DNA of 64,000 bases from an uncultured Alphaproteobacteria bacterium (GTDB taxonomy: Bacteria; Pseudomonadota; Alphaproteobacteria; Methylaequorales; Methylaequoraceae). The stretch's first letter is position 1. Each line of letters starts with the position of its first letter. The notes under the pieces are model-generated. The model ran no database searches and was not told where the DNA came from. It worked only from the letters and a program-made list of their open reading frames with translations. Below are positions 32,810 to 42,340 of this stretch, one piece after another. The stretch lies in the NCBI GenBank assembly GCA_902540805.1, contig CACBON010000001.1, positions 1 through 64,000 on the forward strand, given 5' to 3'. Position numbers and translations under genes: made by a program.

Positions 32810-33457
32810 ATGAAGATATTTTTATGCAAAATAGTTCTAGTGTGCAATTTTGTTGTCTTAAAAGATATAAATGCTAGACCAATTTCATATCCTGGAGGCT
32901 GGACATTAATGCAGGCAAATGATTTTAGTAAACATAGTTTTCATGTGCATTATAGTCCATCGATTGATTATTCAATAGGTTATAGAGCAGAATATTGGAG
33001 AGAAAAAGAATGGCAATTTCACGGACTTCAATTAAATTATCTCATAAAAAGAATAAATAAACCTAAGTCGCAAACAAATTTTTACTTAAAGAACGGATTA
33101 GGTTTAGCAAATAGTAATTATGAAGCTTTTGAAAATAAATTTGAACCATCCCTTTTCACAGGCATCTTATTTGATTGGGAAGATAGAAGGTTTTTTACAA
33201 GTTATCAGAATCAAGCTAATTATGCATCTTCAATAGATAAATTTTTTTCACAACAATTTAGAATTGGAGTGGCTCCTTATTTGGCTGAATATGGATATTT
33301 ACATACTTGGATAATGCTTCAAGCCAATCATATGCCGGGAAGTAGTAAAAACTTGACATTTACTCCAATGTTAAGAGTTTTTAAAGGGGATTATTTAGCA
33401 GAATTTGGTCTTAATAACTACAAAGACTTTATGTTTAACTTCATTAAAAGATTTTAG
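32810..33457 (+). CDS. Uncharacterised protein, possible exported beta-rich protein
   Basis: 215-aa ORF after RBS AGGAGAAAAG; no family recognised. Confidence 0.55.
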   Translation: MKIFLCKIVLVCNFVVLKDINARPISYPGGWTLMQANDFSKHSFHVHYSPSIDYSIGYRAEYWREKEWQFHGLQLNYLIKRINKPKSQTNFYLKNGLGLANSNYEAFENKFEPSLFTGILFDWEDRRFFTSYQNQANYASSIDKFFSQQFRIGVAPYLAEYGYLHTWIMLQANHMPGSSKNLTFTPMLRVFKGDYLAEFGLNNYKDFMFNFIKRF

Positions 33458-33467
33458 AGGAGAAGAA

Positions 33468-33779
33468 ATGAAAAAAATTATTATCTATTTGTTTATTTTA
33501 CAATTTGTATTTTTTAACAGTAGTAAAATTCTTTCGGATGAACAATACAATGGTGATATTTTGCACGTATATGTTAATGGACTTGTATGTGATTTTTGTG
33601 CTCGTTCAATTGAAAAAATATTTTCAAAACAAAAATCAGTCGCAGGAATAAAAGTGAATTTAGAAAATATGTTGATTACTATTAATTTTAAAGAAAATCA
33701 AAAATTAAGTTATGAAAAAATTACTGAAATGATTAAGGATTCAGGTTATGACGTCAGAGAAATAAAAAATGTTAAGTAA
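33468..33779 (+). CDS. Secreted heavy-metal-associated (HMA) domain protein
   Basis: Signal peptide then HVYVNGLVCDFCARSIEKIF...VNLENMLITINFKENQKLSYEKITEMIKDSGYDV; start at 33468 after RBS GAGGAGAAG. Confidence 0.82.
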   Translation: MKKIIIYLFILQFVFFNSSKILSDEQYNGDILHVYVNGLVCDFCARSIEKIFSKQKSVAGIKVNLENMLITINFKENQKLSYEKITEMIKDSGYDVREIKNVK

Positions 33780-34152
33780 TTTCTATAAAGAATTGTTTGC
33801 ACCTATATTAAGTTTATTTACAAGTTTAAGTACACTAGTTTGTTGTGCTTTACCAGCTCTGCTTGTGACTGTTGGATTAGGTACAACTTTAGTTAGCATT
33901 GTATCAATATTCCCATGGATTGTTGTTCTATCAAAATATAAATTATATATCTTTATATTAGCAGGTTTTATGTTGGCTTTATCATATTATATGGCATGGA
34001 AAAGAAATAATTCTTCATGTCCAGCAAACCCAGCAGAAGCTAAAATATGTTTGAAATTAAGGTCAACAAATTCAGTTATATTGACTTTTTCGTTTGTAGT
34101 TTATATCACAGGTTTTTTCTTTGCTTTTTTAGCTGACTTAATTTTTTACTAA
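33769..34152 (+). CDS. MerT-like small membrane transporter
   Basis: TM1 with CC pair (LSTLVCCALPALLVTVGLGTTL), further TMs; overlaps HMA-domain gene. Confidence 0.6.
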   Translation: MLSNFYKELFAPILSLFTSLSTLVCCALPALLVTVGLGTTLVSIVSIFPWIVVLSKYKLYIFILAGFMLALSYYMAWKRNNSSCPANPAEAKICLKLRSTNSVILTFSFVVYITGFFFAFLADLIFY

Positions 34153-34232
34153 ATAGTCTTCTTTATAAATATAAGAAAAAGTTAATTTATTAAAATTTAG
34201 TCGACAAAGTTTTAATATAGAAAGGTATCTAG

Positions 34233-35291
34233 TTATGCTTGATTACTAATTGATAGTAAAACAATCTCATTTGTACTTCCAAGCCTCATTCTTGGCCCCC
34301 AACAACCGACGCCACAGGAAACATAAAGTTTAGACTGAAATTTTTCGTATAATCCATAAATATTTTTAAATCTCAGTTTTACTAAAAAGTTAAACGGAAC
34401 TATTTGTCCATTATGTGTATGTCCTGATAAAGTCAAATCTATCTGTTTATTTATAAATTTCCATAAGGTAGGTTTATGCACAACTACCAAGTTAAATAAG
34501 TTTTGCTTGTAAAATTTATTCACAGTTTCAGTTTGATTTGATGTACTTTGATTATCGCTAACCCCAATAATATTTATATTTTTATATTTTATTGATTTAT
34601 TATCCAAAAAATTCAAGTTGTATTCATTTAACTTACCTAGTTTTTCTTGATAGTTTTTGATGTAATACTCATGATTACCACTTATAAAATAAATTGGTTT
34701 TTTTAAATTTTTGAAAACCCTTAAATCTTTTAATGCAAATGAACTCGAATCAATTAAATCTCCTCCCACCAATATAAAATCAAATTCAAGCTTAATTATT
34801 TTTTTATAAATTTTTTCTAAGTGCTTGATAGTATTTGTTCCTAAATGAATATCACTGAGAAAAATTAATTTTAAAGGTTTTTTTAATTTTGAAGAGTAAA
34901 CATTTAATTTTTTAATGTTAATTTTACTACCATTATAAAAACTTAATAATGTCAGAATCAATATAAATAGAATGCAGACAATACCTAAGTTACGAGATTC
35001 TATGAAATTAAAAATATTAATAAATAATCCCAAATTAACAATCCAAAAACTTATAAATCCAATTCCCAATCCTTCATAAATTAATAATTTAGAAAATAAA
35101 AAATTTTTTTTTGATTTTGAATAATAAATTATTAATGCTGAAAAAAATAAACTTACAACAAACGAATTGAAATTTAAGATTTCGTCATCGGTAATCATAG
35201 AATTAAGAGTTCTAAAGGGATAAACGTAGAATAGATAAGTAATAATAATAAATAATGGATAAAATAAAAATCTTCGCAATTTTGCTCTCAA
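34233..35291 (-). CDS. Membrane-anchored metallophosphoesterase
   Basis: FLSDIHLGTN; VGGDLID; ISGNHEYY; LSGHTHNGQI; N-terminal TM segments. Confidence 0.9.
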   Translation of the reverse strand: MRAKLRRFLFYPLFIIITYLFYVYPFRTLNSMITDDEILNFNSFVVSLFFSALIIYYSKSKKNFLFSKLLIYEGLGIGFISFWIVNLGLFINIFNFIESRNLGIVCILFILILTLLSFYNGSKINIKKLNVYSSKLKKPLKLIFLSDIHLGTNTIKHLEKIYKKIIKLEFDFILVGGDLIDSSSFALKDLRVFKNLKKPIYFISGNHEYYIKNYQEKLGKLNEYNLNFLDNKSIKYKNINIIGVSDNQSTSNQTETVNKFYKQNLFNLVVVHKPTLWKFINKQIDLTLSGHTHNGQIVPFNFLVKLRFKNIYGLYEKFQSKLYVSCGVGCWGPRMRLGSTNEIVLLSISNQA

Positions 35292-35463
35292 AATTAAGGT
35301 TTTAATATTTACTAAATTAAAAAACTAAAGAGTTAATTTAATATGACTTTTCAATTATTAACACCAATATTCGACTAATTTATTGTAGCTTTTATTAAAA
35401 ACTAGACTATCAATTACAAAAGTAATATAGCTTAATTTTAAAGAGTATATTTGATATTTAGAT

Positions 35464-36486
35464 ATGTCTAATGATAATATTATTAAAATTTTGCTAAATA
35501 ATAATGGCAAAGTCCCACTTAAATCGTTCCATGAATATTATGCTAATTTGGCTAGAAAACATCAAAATAAACTAACAAAACCAATTGGGAGTTTAGGTCG
35601 ATTAGAAGATTTTGCTATTTGGATGGCTGGTTGGCAAAAAAGAAAAAAACCTAAAATGGATAATTTTCAATGCATTATTTATGCTGCTAATCATGGTATA
35701 GCAAATAAAAAAGTGTCTGCTTATCCTTCAGAAGTAACGAAGCAAATGGTTGCTAACTTTAAAAATGGAGGAGCTGCAATTAACCAATTATGTAATTTAG
35801 CCAAAGTAAAATTATCAGTTATTCCAATAAAGCTTGAAACACCTACTAAGGATTTTTCAAAAGAAAAAGCAATGGAACAAGACGAAATAATTGAAGCAAT
35901 GCAATTAGGATTTAATTCTGTTTCAAATGATTGTGATTTGTTAATATTGGGAGAAATGGGTATATCTAATACCTCATCAGCAACTGCTATTTCATGCGCA
36001 CTTTTTAATGAGTCTGTTGAAAAATGGACAGGGTTAGGTACGGGCATTTCTAAACAAAAACTTAAACATAAAATTTCTGTTATTAAGAGTGGATTGAAGT
36101 TACATGGAAAGAATTTTAAAACTGTGGGTAAAATTTTAGAAGCATTTGGTGGAAGAGAAATGGCAGCAATTGCAGGATCAGTAATCGCAGCAAGGGTCAA
36201 AGGTATACCTGTTTTATTGGATGGTTTTATTACAACTGTATCTGCTGCTACTTTAACTCTTTTTAAAAAGAATATATTGGATCATTGTTTAATTTCTCAC
36301 CAATCTTCTGAACCAGGTCATTCAGGAGTAATTTCTCATCTTAAAAAAGAGCCTATACTTGACTTAAACATGAGACTTGGTGAGGGAAGCGGAGCAGTAG
36401 TAGCAAGTTTAATAATTAGAGCAGCTTTAACCACTCACAACGAAATGTCGACGTTTTCCGAAGCAGGGATAAGTAAAAAAATTTAA
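35464..36486 (+). CDS. cobT: Nicotinate-nucleotide--dimethylbenzimidazole phosphoribosyltransferase
   Basis: TKPIGSLGRLEDFAIWMAGWQ; AANHGIANKKVSAYPSEVTKQM; GEMGISNTSSATA; MRLGEGSGAV. Confidence 0.93.
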   Translation: MSNDNIIKILLNNNGKVPLKSFHEYYANLARKHQNKLTKPIGSLGRLEDFAIWMAGWQKRKKPKMDNFQCIIYAANHGIANKKVSAYPSEVTKQMVANFKNGGAAINQLCNLAKVKLSVIPIKLETPTKDFSKEKAMEQDEIIEAMQLGFNSVSNDCDLLILGEMGISNTSSATAISCALFNESVEKWTGLGTGISKQKLKHKISVIKSGLKLHGKNFKTVGKILEAFGGREMAAIAGSVIAARVKGIPVLLDGFITTVSAATLTLFKKNILDHCLISHQSSEPGHSGVISHLKKEPILDLNMRLGEGSGAVVASLIIRAALTTHNEMSTFSEAGISKKI

Positions 36487-36488
36487 TT

Positions 36489-37274
36489 ATGAATTTACTT
36501 CTTAAAAATAAATATGTCTTGGATTTTTTTGCAACACTTATGTTTTTTACTAGAATACCAGTAAAATGGTCCTATTTCTCAAAAAAAGCACCAGATTTAA
36601 CAAGAGCTAGTTGGTCTTTTCCGTCAGTTGGTTTTTTAGTAGGAATTTTATCTGGTGGTGCAGGGGATATACTAATTCAAGTGGGACTTCCTGTTTTTTT
36701 GTCTTGTGTTATAGCTATCACACTAAGTGTTCTCCTTACTGGTGCTTTTCATGAGGATGGATTAGCAGATACTGCAGACGGCTTGGGTGCGGGGGGTTCT
36801 CCAAGAAATATTGATAAAATTATTCATGATAGTCGCCTAGGAACCTACGGAGTAATGTCATTAGTATTAGGTATTTTGGTTAAACTAGGATTAATATTAG
36901 CTTTATTTGAGTCAGGATATTCATTAGTTGCTATTTTTTCCATTGGATTTGCTACTGGCAAACTCTCTATTATGATAGCAAGAAACTTATTCAATAATTC
37001 AGAGTTTGCAAAAACAGCAAGTATAGTTGGAAAAATTTCAAATAAGTGTTTATTTATAGCCATTTTAACTTGGATATTACCTACTTTGTTTGTGTTAGAT
37101 ATCTATGGAATATTATTCGGTATAATCTTAATGACCTTTACAATACTTATAATTGGAAAAAAGTCGAAAATAGCGATAGGAGGAATTAACGGGGACATAT
37201 TAGGTGCAATCGCTTTCTTAACAGATATAATGTTTTTATTTGGAAATATTATAGTTATTCATGTCGTAAATTGA
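36489..37274 (+). CDS. cobS: Adenosylcobinamide-GDP ribazoletransferase
   Basis: FFTRIPVKW; FHEDGLADTADGLG; RLGTYGVMSLVLGI; GGINGDILGA. Confidence 0.93.
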   Translation: MNLLLKNKYVLDFFATLMFFTRIPVKWSYFSKKAPDLTRASWSFPSVGFLVGILSGGAGDILIQVGLPVFLSCVIAITLSVLLTGAFHEDGLADTADGLGAGGSPRNIDKIIHDSRLGTYGVMSLVLGILVKLGLILALFESGYSLVAIFSIGFATGKLSIMIARNLFNNSEFAKTASIVGKISNKCLFIAILTWILPTLFVLDIYGILFGIILMTFTILIIGKKSKIAIGGINGDILGAIAFLTDIMFLFGNIIVIHVVN

Positions 37275-37891
37275 TTAAGCCATCGAAATTATTTTTAATA
37301 CGGCATGCACCTGTAAAACAAATTACGGGTTTTTTTTCCAAACATAATCCAGATGCAATTATAAAAAATAATAAAATTAAAAAATTAGCGACTTGTTTAC
37401 CAGATAATTGTAATTGGTATGTGAGTCCTTTAAAGCGAACAATTCAAACAGCAGAAGCCTTATCAAGATATAAACAGTATTCAAAAATCATTATAGAAAA
37501 CAATCTAGTTGAACAAAGCTTCGGAGATTGGTCAGGAAAAAAAATTTCTGAAATTTGGAAACTTATAAATAAAAATAAATACAAACATAATTTTTCATTT
37601 ATTTCTCCTGAATTTTCACCGCCAAATGGAGAAAGTTTTCTAGAACAGAGTAAAAGAGTAGAGATTTGGCTCAAAAAATTAAAACTAAAAGCTGGGCAGA
37701 GTATTTTGATCATAACACACGCAGGCACAATAAGGGCAATATTATCTCATGCTTTACAAATTAAACCTGATTTTGCAATTGGATTGGAAGTTTCATATCA
37801 AAGCTTAAGTGTTCTTGAAATGCTTTCAAAAAAGGATAATAAACACAATGGTGGACAATTTCGATTATTAAGTTTCAATAATGTTATCTGA
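37271..37891 (+). CDS. cobC: Histidine phosphatase family protein, probable alpha-ribazole phosphatase
   Basis: LFLIRHAPV; SPLKRTIQTAEAL; EQSFGDWSGK; THAGTIRAIL; adjacent to cobS; TTG start. Confidence 0.82.
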   Translation: MIKPSKLFLIRHAPVKQITGFFSKHNPDAIIKNNKIKKLATCLPDNCNWYVSPLKRTIQTAEALSRYKQYSKIIIENNLVEQSFGDWSGKKISEIWKLINKNKYKHNFSFISPEFSPPNGESFLEQSKRVEIWLKKLKLKAGQSILIITHAGTIRAILSHALQIKPDFAIGLEVSYQSLSVLEMLSKKDNKHNGGQFRLLSFNNVI

Positions 37892-37988
37892 GGATCTAAT
37901 TACCAGACTCATATCAATGTAATATTAATATGTCTTAAAAAGACAACCTATATTTTATAGGATAGAAATTAAAAATAATAATTGAATC

Positions 37989-38396
37989 ATGCAAATTTTT
38001 CTAAAAAATAAATTTATTTCTTTATTTCTTTATTTTTTTTCGTTTTCCTGTTGTTACGGAAAATGGCAAGTATTCCGTGAGCATAAAACTTTTACAGAAT
38101 ATTTTGAAATGGAATCAATCAAAAAAATCGATGAAATTATTTACATCTGGAGTATGTTTGATTACAAAATCGCACAAAAAAAAGAAAAACTAAGTACGAA
38201 ATTTTATACGAAGTATGATTGTAAAAATAAAAGATTTAAAGTTATTACTATAATTGATTACAAGACAAATATGGGTAGAGGAAGAACATTTGAATATAAA
38301 AAAAATTTAAACACTGAATCAGATAATTCAGAATGGATACATCCGAAATTAATGAGTGAAAACTTCGAGAAAATTGAATTCATTTGCAATTTTTAA
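37989..38396 (+). CDS. Small secreted protein, surface-adhesin-E-like
   Basis: Signal peptide; KTFTEYFEMESIKKIDEIIYIWSMFDYKIAQ...SKTKYDCKNKRFKVITIIDY-type pattern. Confidence 0.5.
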   Translation: MQIFLKNKFISLFLYFFSFSCCYGKWQVFREHKTFTEYFEMESIKKIDEIIYIWSMFDYKIAQKKEKLSTKFYTKYDCKNKRFKVITIIDYKTNMGRGRTFEYKKNLNTESDNSEWIHPKLMSENFEKIEFICNF

Positions 38397-38401
38397 AAGA
38401 C

Positions 38402-38434
38402 AAAAAAAAACCTGACTGCTTAGCCAGGCTTTTT
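38402..38434 (-). terminator. Rho-independent terminator of pqqA copy 1 (possibly bidirectional)
   Basis: Stem CCTGAC/GCCAGG with 9-A run (U tract on minus strand) and T-run on plus strand. Confidence 0.75.
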
Positions 38435-38459
38435 AAAGAAATTAATCTATAGTTTGAAA

Positions 38460-38537
38460 CTACTTCTCAGCGCAAGCGTAAGAATTGATTTCAAGACCTA
38501 CAGAGATTTCAGAAATCATAGGTTTCGTCCAAGCCAT
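38460..38537 (-). CDS. pqqA: PqqA-like coenzyme PQQ precursor peptide, copy 1 (25 aa: MAWTKPMISEISVGLEINSYACAEK)
   Basis: PqqA-type E-x3-Y core (GLEINSY), WTKP N-terminus; RBS AAGGA upstream; identical second copy at 52369-52446. Confidence 0.85.
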   Translation of the reverse strand: MAWTKPMISEISVGLEINSYACAEK

Positions 38538-38807
38538 TGTTTATCCTTTAAAAAGTTAATATTAGATTACAATTTATTAAATCTAAATTAACGTTTGCTG
38601 ATTCTTATATTCATATCTTGTTAATGTATTTGAAAAGAATAGTTATTACTAAACTATGTAAGCTATTATTAATAAATATTTTATATGTAGATTATCTTCT
38701 GTTATTTTTTATACACATTGAATACAAAATCATATGTGAATTACGGAGAAAAACAATTTATATTATAAACATCTAGCCAATATTAATTTATACATTAAAT
38801 ACATATT

Positions 38808-39482
38808 ATGATTTTCCTAATTGTTCTTTTTTCAATATCAATTCTTCCAGTTGTTTGGATCAATTATGTTTTTAAAAAAAATGACAATATTTTACCAAAT
38901 ATGCCCTTTAATGGGATTGAATTTGGGAATCAGCTAATTAAAGAATTGGAATTAAAAGACGTTTGTTTGGAGAAAACCTTAATAGGCGATCACTATGATT
39001 TAGATCAGAAAAAAGTCAAGGTAGGTGAAGATAGACTTAGAAAAAAAAGTTTAACATCTATATCAATTATCTGTCATGAGATAGGTCATGCAATTCAACA
39101 CGCTGAGAACTATACTCCACTGATTACAAGAACAAAACTTGTTAAAAATACTCTATGGATTAATAAAATTGCATTTGCTGTTATTTATATTGGACTACCA
39201 ATAATATTTGCTACAGGTTACCTTCCACTTATTAAAGTATGCATTTTACTTATTCTACTAAGCTTATTTATTGGGGTTATTATTCATCTTGTTACACTTG
39301 AAGTGGAATTAGATGCAAGTTTTAATAAAGCTATGCCAATTATTAAAAAAAAAATTCCAGCCGTTTATCATGATTCATGTCGTTCTATTCTTCGAGCTGC
39401 AGCTTTTACCTATGTAGTTGGTGTATTCAAAAATTTAATATCTTTGAGAATGATATGGACTGTCCTTTCCAGAATTAGGTAA
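38808..39482 (+). CDS. YugP-type membrane zinc metallopeptidase
   Basis: SISIICHEIGHAIQHAENYTPLITRTKLV; LEVELDASFNKA; AAAFTYVVG. Confidence 0.87.
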   Translation: MIFLIVLFSISILPVVWINYVFKKNDNILPNMPFNGIEFGNQLIKELELKDVCLEKTLIGDHYDLDQKKVKVGEDRLRKKSLTSISIICHEIGHAIQHAENYTPLITRTKLVKNTLWINKIAFAVIYIGLPIIFATGYLPLIKVCILLILLSLFIGVIIHLVTLEVELDASFNKAMPIIKKKIPAVYHDSCRSILRAAAFTYVVGVFKNLISLRMIWTVLSRIR

Positions 39483-39537
39483 TTAAATTAATCTAGTTAG
39501 TAATTCCTTTGTAAACATTTACATTGAAATAAAATTA

Positions 39538-39906
39538 ATGAAAAAGCTATTAATAATGTTTATTTATTCATTTCTATCTTTTGAAGTAATGTCATTTGAT
39601 AATTTAGTTGGAAAGAATCTTATTTGTGAGGGAAAATACCAAGTAATTGGATATGAGTCTTTAAATAATAATGAAGTTGTTAGGCACACATCGTCAAACT
39701 CAGAAAGCGATTATTATAAAAATAATGGTCTTTATGAAATCACTCAAAAATTTATAAAGCTTGATGTAGAAGGTGACATATTTACTAGAGAGATTTTACG
39801 AAAAACTTTAGAACTCTTTATAGGCGTTCATTTAAATAATTCAAAAGTAGGAGACTGCATTTTTTATTCTAGTGACATAAATGAATATTTTAACACGCAT
39901 AATTGA
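39538..39906 (+). CDS. Small secreted protein of unknown function
   Basis: Signal-peptide-like N-terminus; complete ORF. Confidence 0.5.
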   Translation: MKKLLIMFIYSFLSFEVMSFDNLVGKNLICEGKYQVIGYESLNNNEVVRHTSSNSESDYYKNNGLYEITQKFIKLDVEGDIFTREILRKTLELFIGVHLNNSKVGDCIFYSSDINEYFNTHN

Positions 39907-40010
39907 TTGGTTACGATAGATTGGTTCATTTAAATTATTTATTGAATAAAAAAGAGCACAAAGTTTTTCGTAATTGCGTTAACTATAACAAGCTATAAAA
40001 TTAAGAGGTA

Positions 40011-40874
40011 ATGAAAATTTTTTCTAAACGACAGGTTTATCATGCCTTATCTTTGTTATTTTTTATCATTTTAGTAACGGCTTGTTCAAGTACCCGACTA
40101 ATCTATTCATTTACAGATAAATTCATCAAAGATGAGATTAATTACTTTCTATATTTGGATGAAGAAGAAAAATTACAGATGAATCAGCAAGTTTCAGAAA
40201 TGATAAATTGGCACAGAACATCAATGATGCCAAGTTATGCTTCCTATCTAGATAATATTGCAGATGCATTAGAAGTGGGACAATATGATGCAAAAAAAAT
40301 AACTATAATTATTGATGAAGGGCGTACTCTCATTGAAGATACTATTGTTGGTTTGACACCATATGCATCAAGGTTTCTTATTCGAATAAATAATGATGAA
40401 GCTATCGAATTTATGAAAAAGCAAATGTTGATGCGTCAACAAGAGCGCATAATCAAACTTTCGGAACCAAGAGAAATAAGATATAACGATCGTTTTGATA
40501 AGTTAACTAAAAATTTTAAAAGATTTTTTGGAGATCTAACAAATGCTCAAATTGAAATGCTAGAAACCCATTCGCATGAAACGCTTAATGACTCTAGGGT
40601 TCGTTTGCATAACAGGACACTACGTCAAAAAGTATTCGTAAGATTTATGAAATCTCATCCAAATGAAGCAGAGCTTAATTCTTATTTAAACAAACTCTTG
40701 ATAAGAGGCCATGAAATTATAAATCCCAATTATAAAGATTTTTCTCAAGCTTCACTATCTCGTTTCAAGATACTTTTAATAAAAATGTTAGCAATTTCGT
40801 CGGACAAACAACGAAATGTGATGATTGATAAACTTCGCAGTTATGCAAGGGAATTTAATACCATTTCCAAATGA
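40011..40874 (+). CDS. DUF6279-like lipoprotein
   Basis: Lipobox LVTACSSTRLIYSFTDKFIKDEINYFLYLDEEEKLQMNQQV. Confidence 0.65.
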   Translation: MKIFSKRQVYHALSLLFFIILVTACSSTRLIYSFTDKFIKDEINYFLYLDEEEKLQMNQQVSEMINWHRTSMMPSYASYLDNIADALEVGQYDAKKITIIIDEGRTLIEDTIVGLTPYASRFLIRINNDEAIEFMKKQMLMRQQERIIKLSEPREIRYNDRFDKLTKNFKRFFGDLTNAQIEMLETHSHETLNDSRVRLHNRTLRQKVFVRFMKSHPNEAELNSYLNKLLIRGHEIINPNYKDFSQASLSRFKILLIKMLAISSDKQRNVMIDKLRSYAREFNTISK

Positions 40875-40977
40875 AATATTAAAGATTTATTAGACTAAAC
40901 TAGAATTAATGGTGAAATATTTTTCGAAGAAAAATATCTAAGTTATGTCAATAGAATTCCTAGGTAAATAATTGATT

Positions 40978-41076
40978 TTATTTATTTTTATTTAAAATTA
41001 GATAAATAATCAATCCAAGGAAGAAGATTATTAATAGAACGCCTCTACCGTAAGCTAGATTCTCAAGCACTTCCAT
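40978..41076 (-). CDS. Putative 32-aa single-TM small protein
   Basis: MEVLENLAYGRGVLLIIFFLGLIIYLILNKNK* read from the minus strand; short hydrophobic helix with basic C-terminus. Confidence 0.45.
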   Translation of the reverse strand: MEVLENLAYGRGVLLIIFFLGLIIYLILNKNK

Positions 41077-41313
41077 ACTATTTAGAAATAGTTAAAATTT
41101 GAAGAAGTTCTATGTTTTATGCTATTTTTAGTTTAAATTCATAATGTTTTAAGTCTGAAATTAAAAATTCAGCAAGCAAGTTTTAAAAATTTTAAATAAA
41201 GGTAATTCAAAAGAAACAATATATAAATTAATAAAACTATTTAATGCAATTTAGTTATAGTAATTATTTAAAATTTTATACTAATAAGATTTCTTTTCAT
41301 TAAATATAAGAAT

Positions 41314-42327
41314 ATGACTGAAAACATAAATTTAAAGAAAAAAACTGATTTTAAATCCAGCGAATCAAGCACGGGTGAGAATAAGCAATGGGATAAGGAT
41401 AATCAGGCTTGGTGGGATTGGTATGTTTCTCTGGCTGATAACTCAAATTCTAAAACCAAGGAGGTTCTGTTAGAACTGCCTGAACCACAAAATATAAAAG
41501 ATGCATCAAAAATTGATTTAAAACAGCAACTCTCAGAACCTTACAACCTAACAACAAAGGATATATCAAATTTTCAAAAAAACGGTTTTATTAAGTTAAA
41601 GAACGTTTTAACACCAGTTGCAATTCAACTTTTAAGACATGAAATCCTATCGCTTTTAAAAAAGACATTTGAAAATTACAATGAAAATAAAAAAAATCGT
41701 TTTTTGAGTCTTGAAATGATGTGGTTAAAAAATACTTTAATCAAAGAATTTGTTTTAAGTTCACGTATTGCAAAGATTTGTGCTGAATTACTGTCAGTAA
41801 AAAAAATTCGTCTTTATCATGATAACGCCTTAGTTAAAGAATCAGGCTGTGGGCGTACACCCTGGCATTATGATGATCATCATTTTCCATTAGAAACCAA
41901 TGATGTGGTAACGGCGTGGATTCCTGCTCAAGCAATCCCGATTGAGATGGGTCCTCTAACTTTTGCAAAGCCATTAGAGGTTTATAAACTTGTAGAAAAT
42001 ATTGAATTTAACGAATTTGATACAAGTTACGATAAAAAAATAAGTGATATTTTTAAAAAAGAGCAAGTTTCAATTGTTGAAGAACCTTTTGAATTAGGTG
42101 AAGTAAGTTTTCATCATAATCTTAGTTTCCACACTGCCTCTGAAAATAAAACAACTCAAAGTCGAATTGTTTTAGCCAATACCTATTTTGCAGATGGTGC
42201 GCGTGTTGTGAATAACCCTACTATGATCTCAGGAGATTGGAAAAAATTTATTCCTGCAACTAATCCAGGTGAGATTGTCTCAAGTAATTTAAACCCAATT
42301 TGTTGGCCGGCAAATAAACAAGTTTAG
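41314..42327 (+). CDS. Phytanoyl-CoA dioxygenase family protein
   Basis: FQKNGFIKLKNVLTP; PWHYDDHHFPLETNDVVTAWIPAQ; GEVSFHHNLSFHTASENKTTQSRIVLANTYFADG. Confidence 0.87.
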   Translation: MTENINLKKKTDFKSSESSTGENKQWDKDNQAWWDWYVSLADNSNSKTKEVLLELPEPQNIKDASKIDLKQQLSEPYNLTTKDISNFQKNGFIKLKNVLTPVAIQLLRHEILSLLKKTFENYNENKKNRFLSLEMMWLKNTLIKEFVLSSRIAKICAELLSVKKIRLYHDNALVKESGCGRTPWHYDDHHFPLETNDVVTAWIPAQAIPIEMGPLTFAKPLEVYKLVENIEFNEFDTSYDKKISDIFKKEQVSIVEEPFELGEVSFHHNLSFHTASENKTTQSRIVLANTYFADGARVVNNPTMISGDWKKFIPATNPGEIVSSNLNPICWPANKQV

Positions 42328-42340
42328 TCTAAAAAATTTA

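Noticed and set aside
35300-35463. Cobalamin riboswitch upstream of cobT
   Set aside because: No recognisable B12-box-like sequence in this AT-rich gap; cannot support a call without a covariance-model search.
35721-36200. 159-aa minus-strand ORF
   Set aside because: Antisense inside cobT; no independent support.
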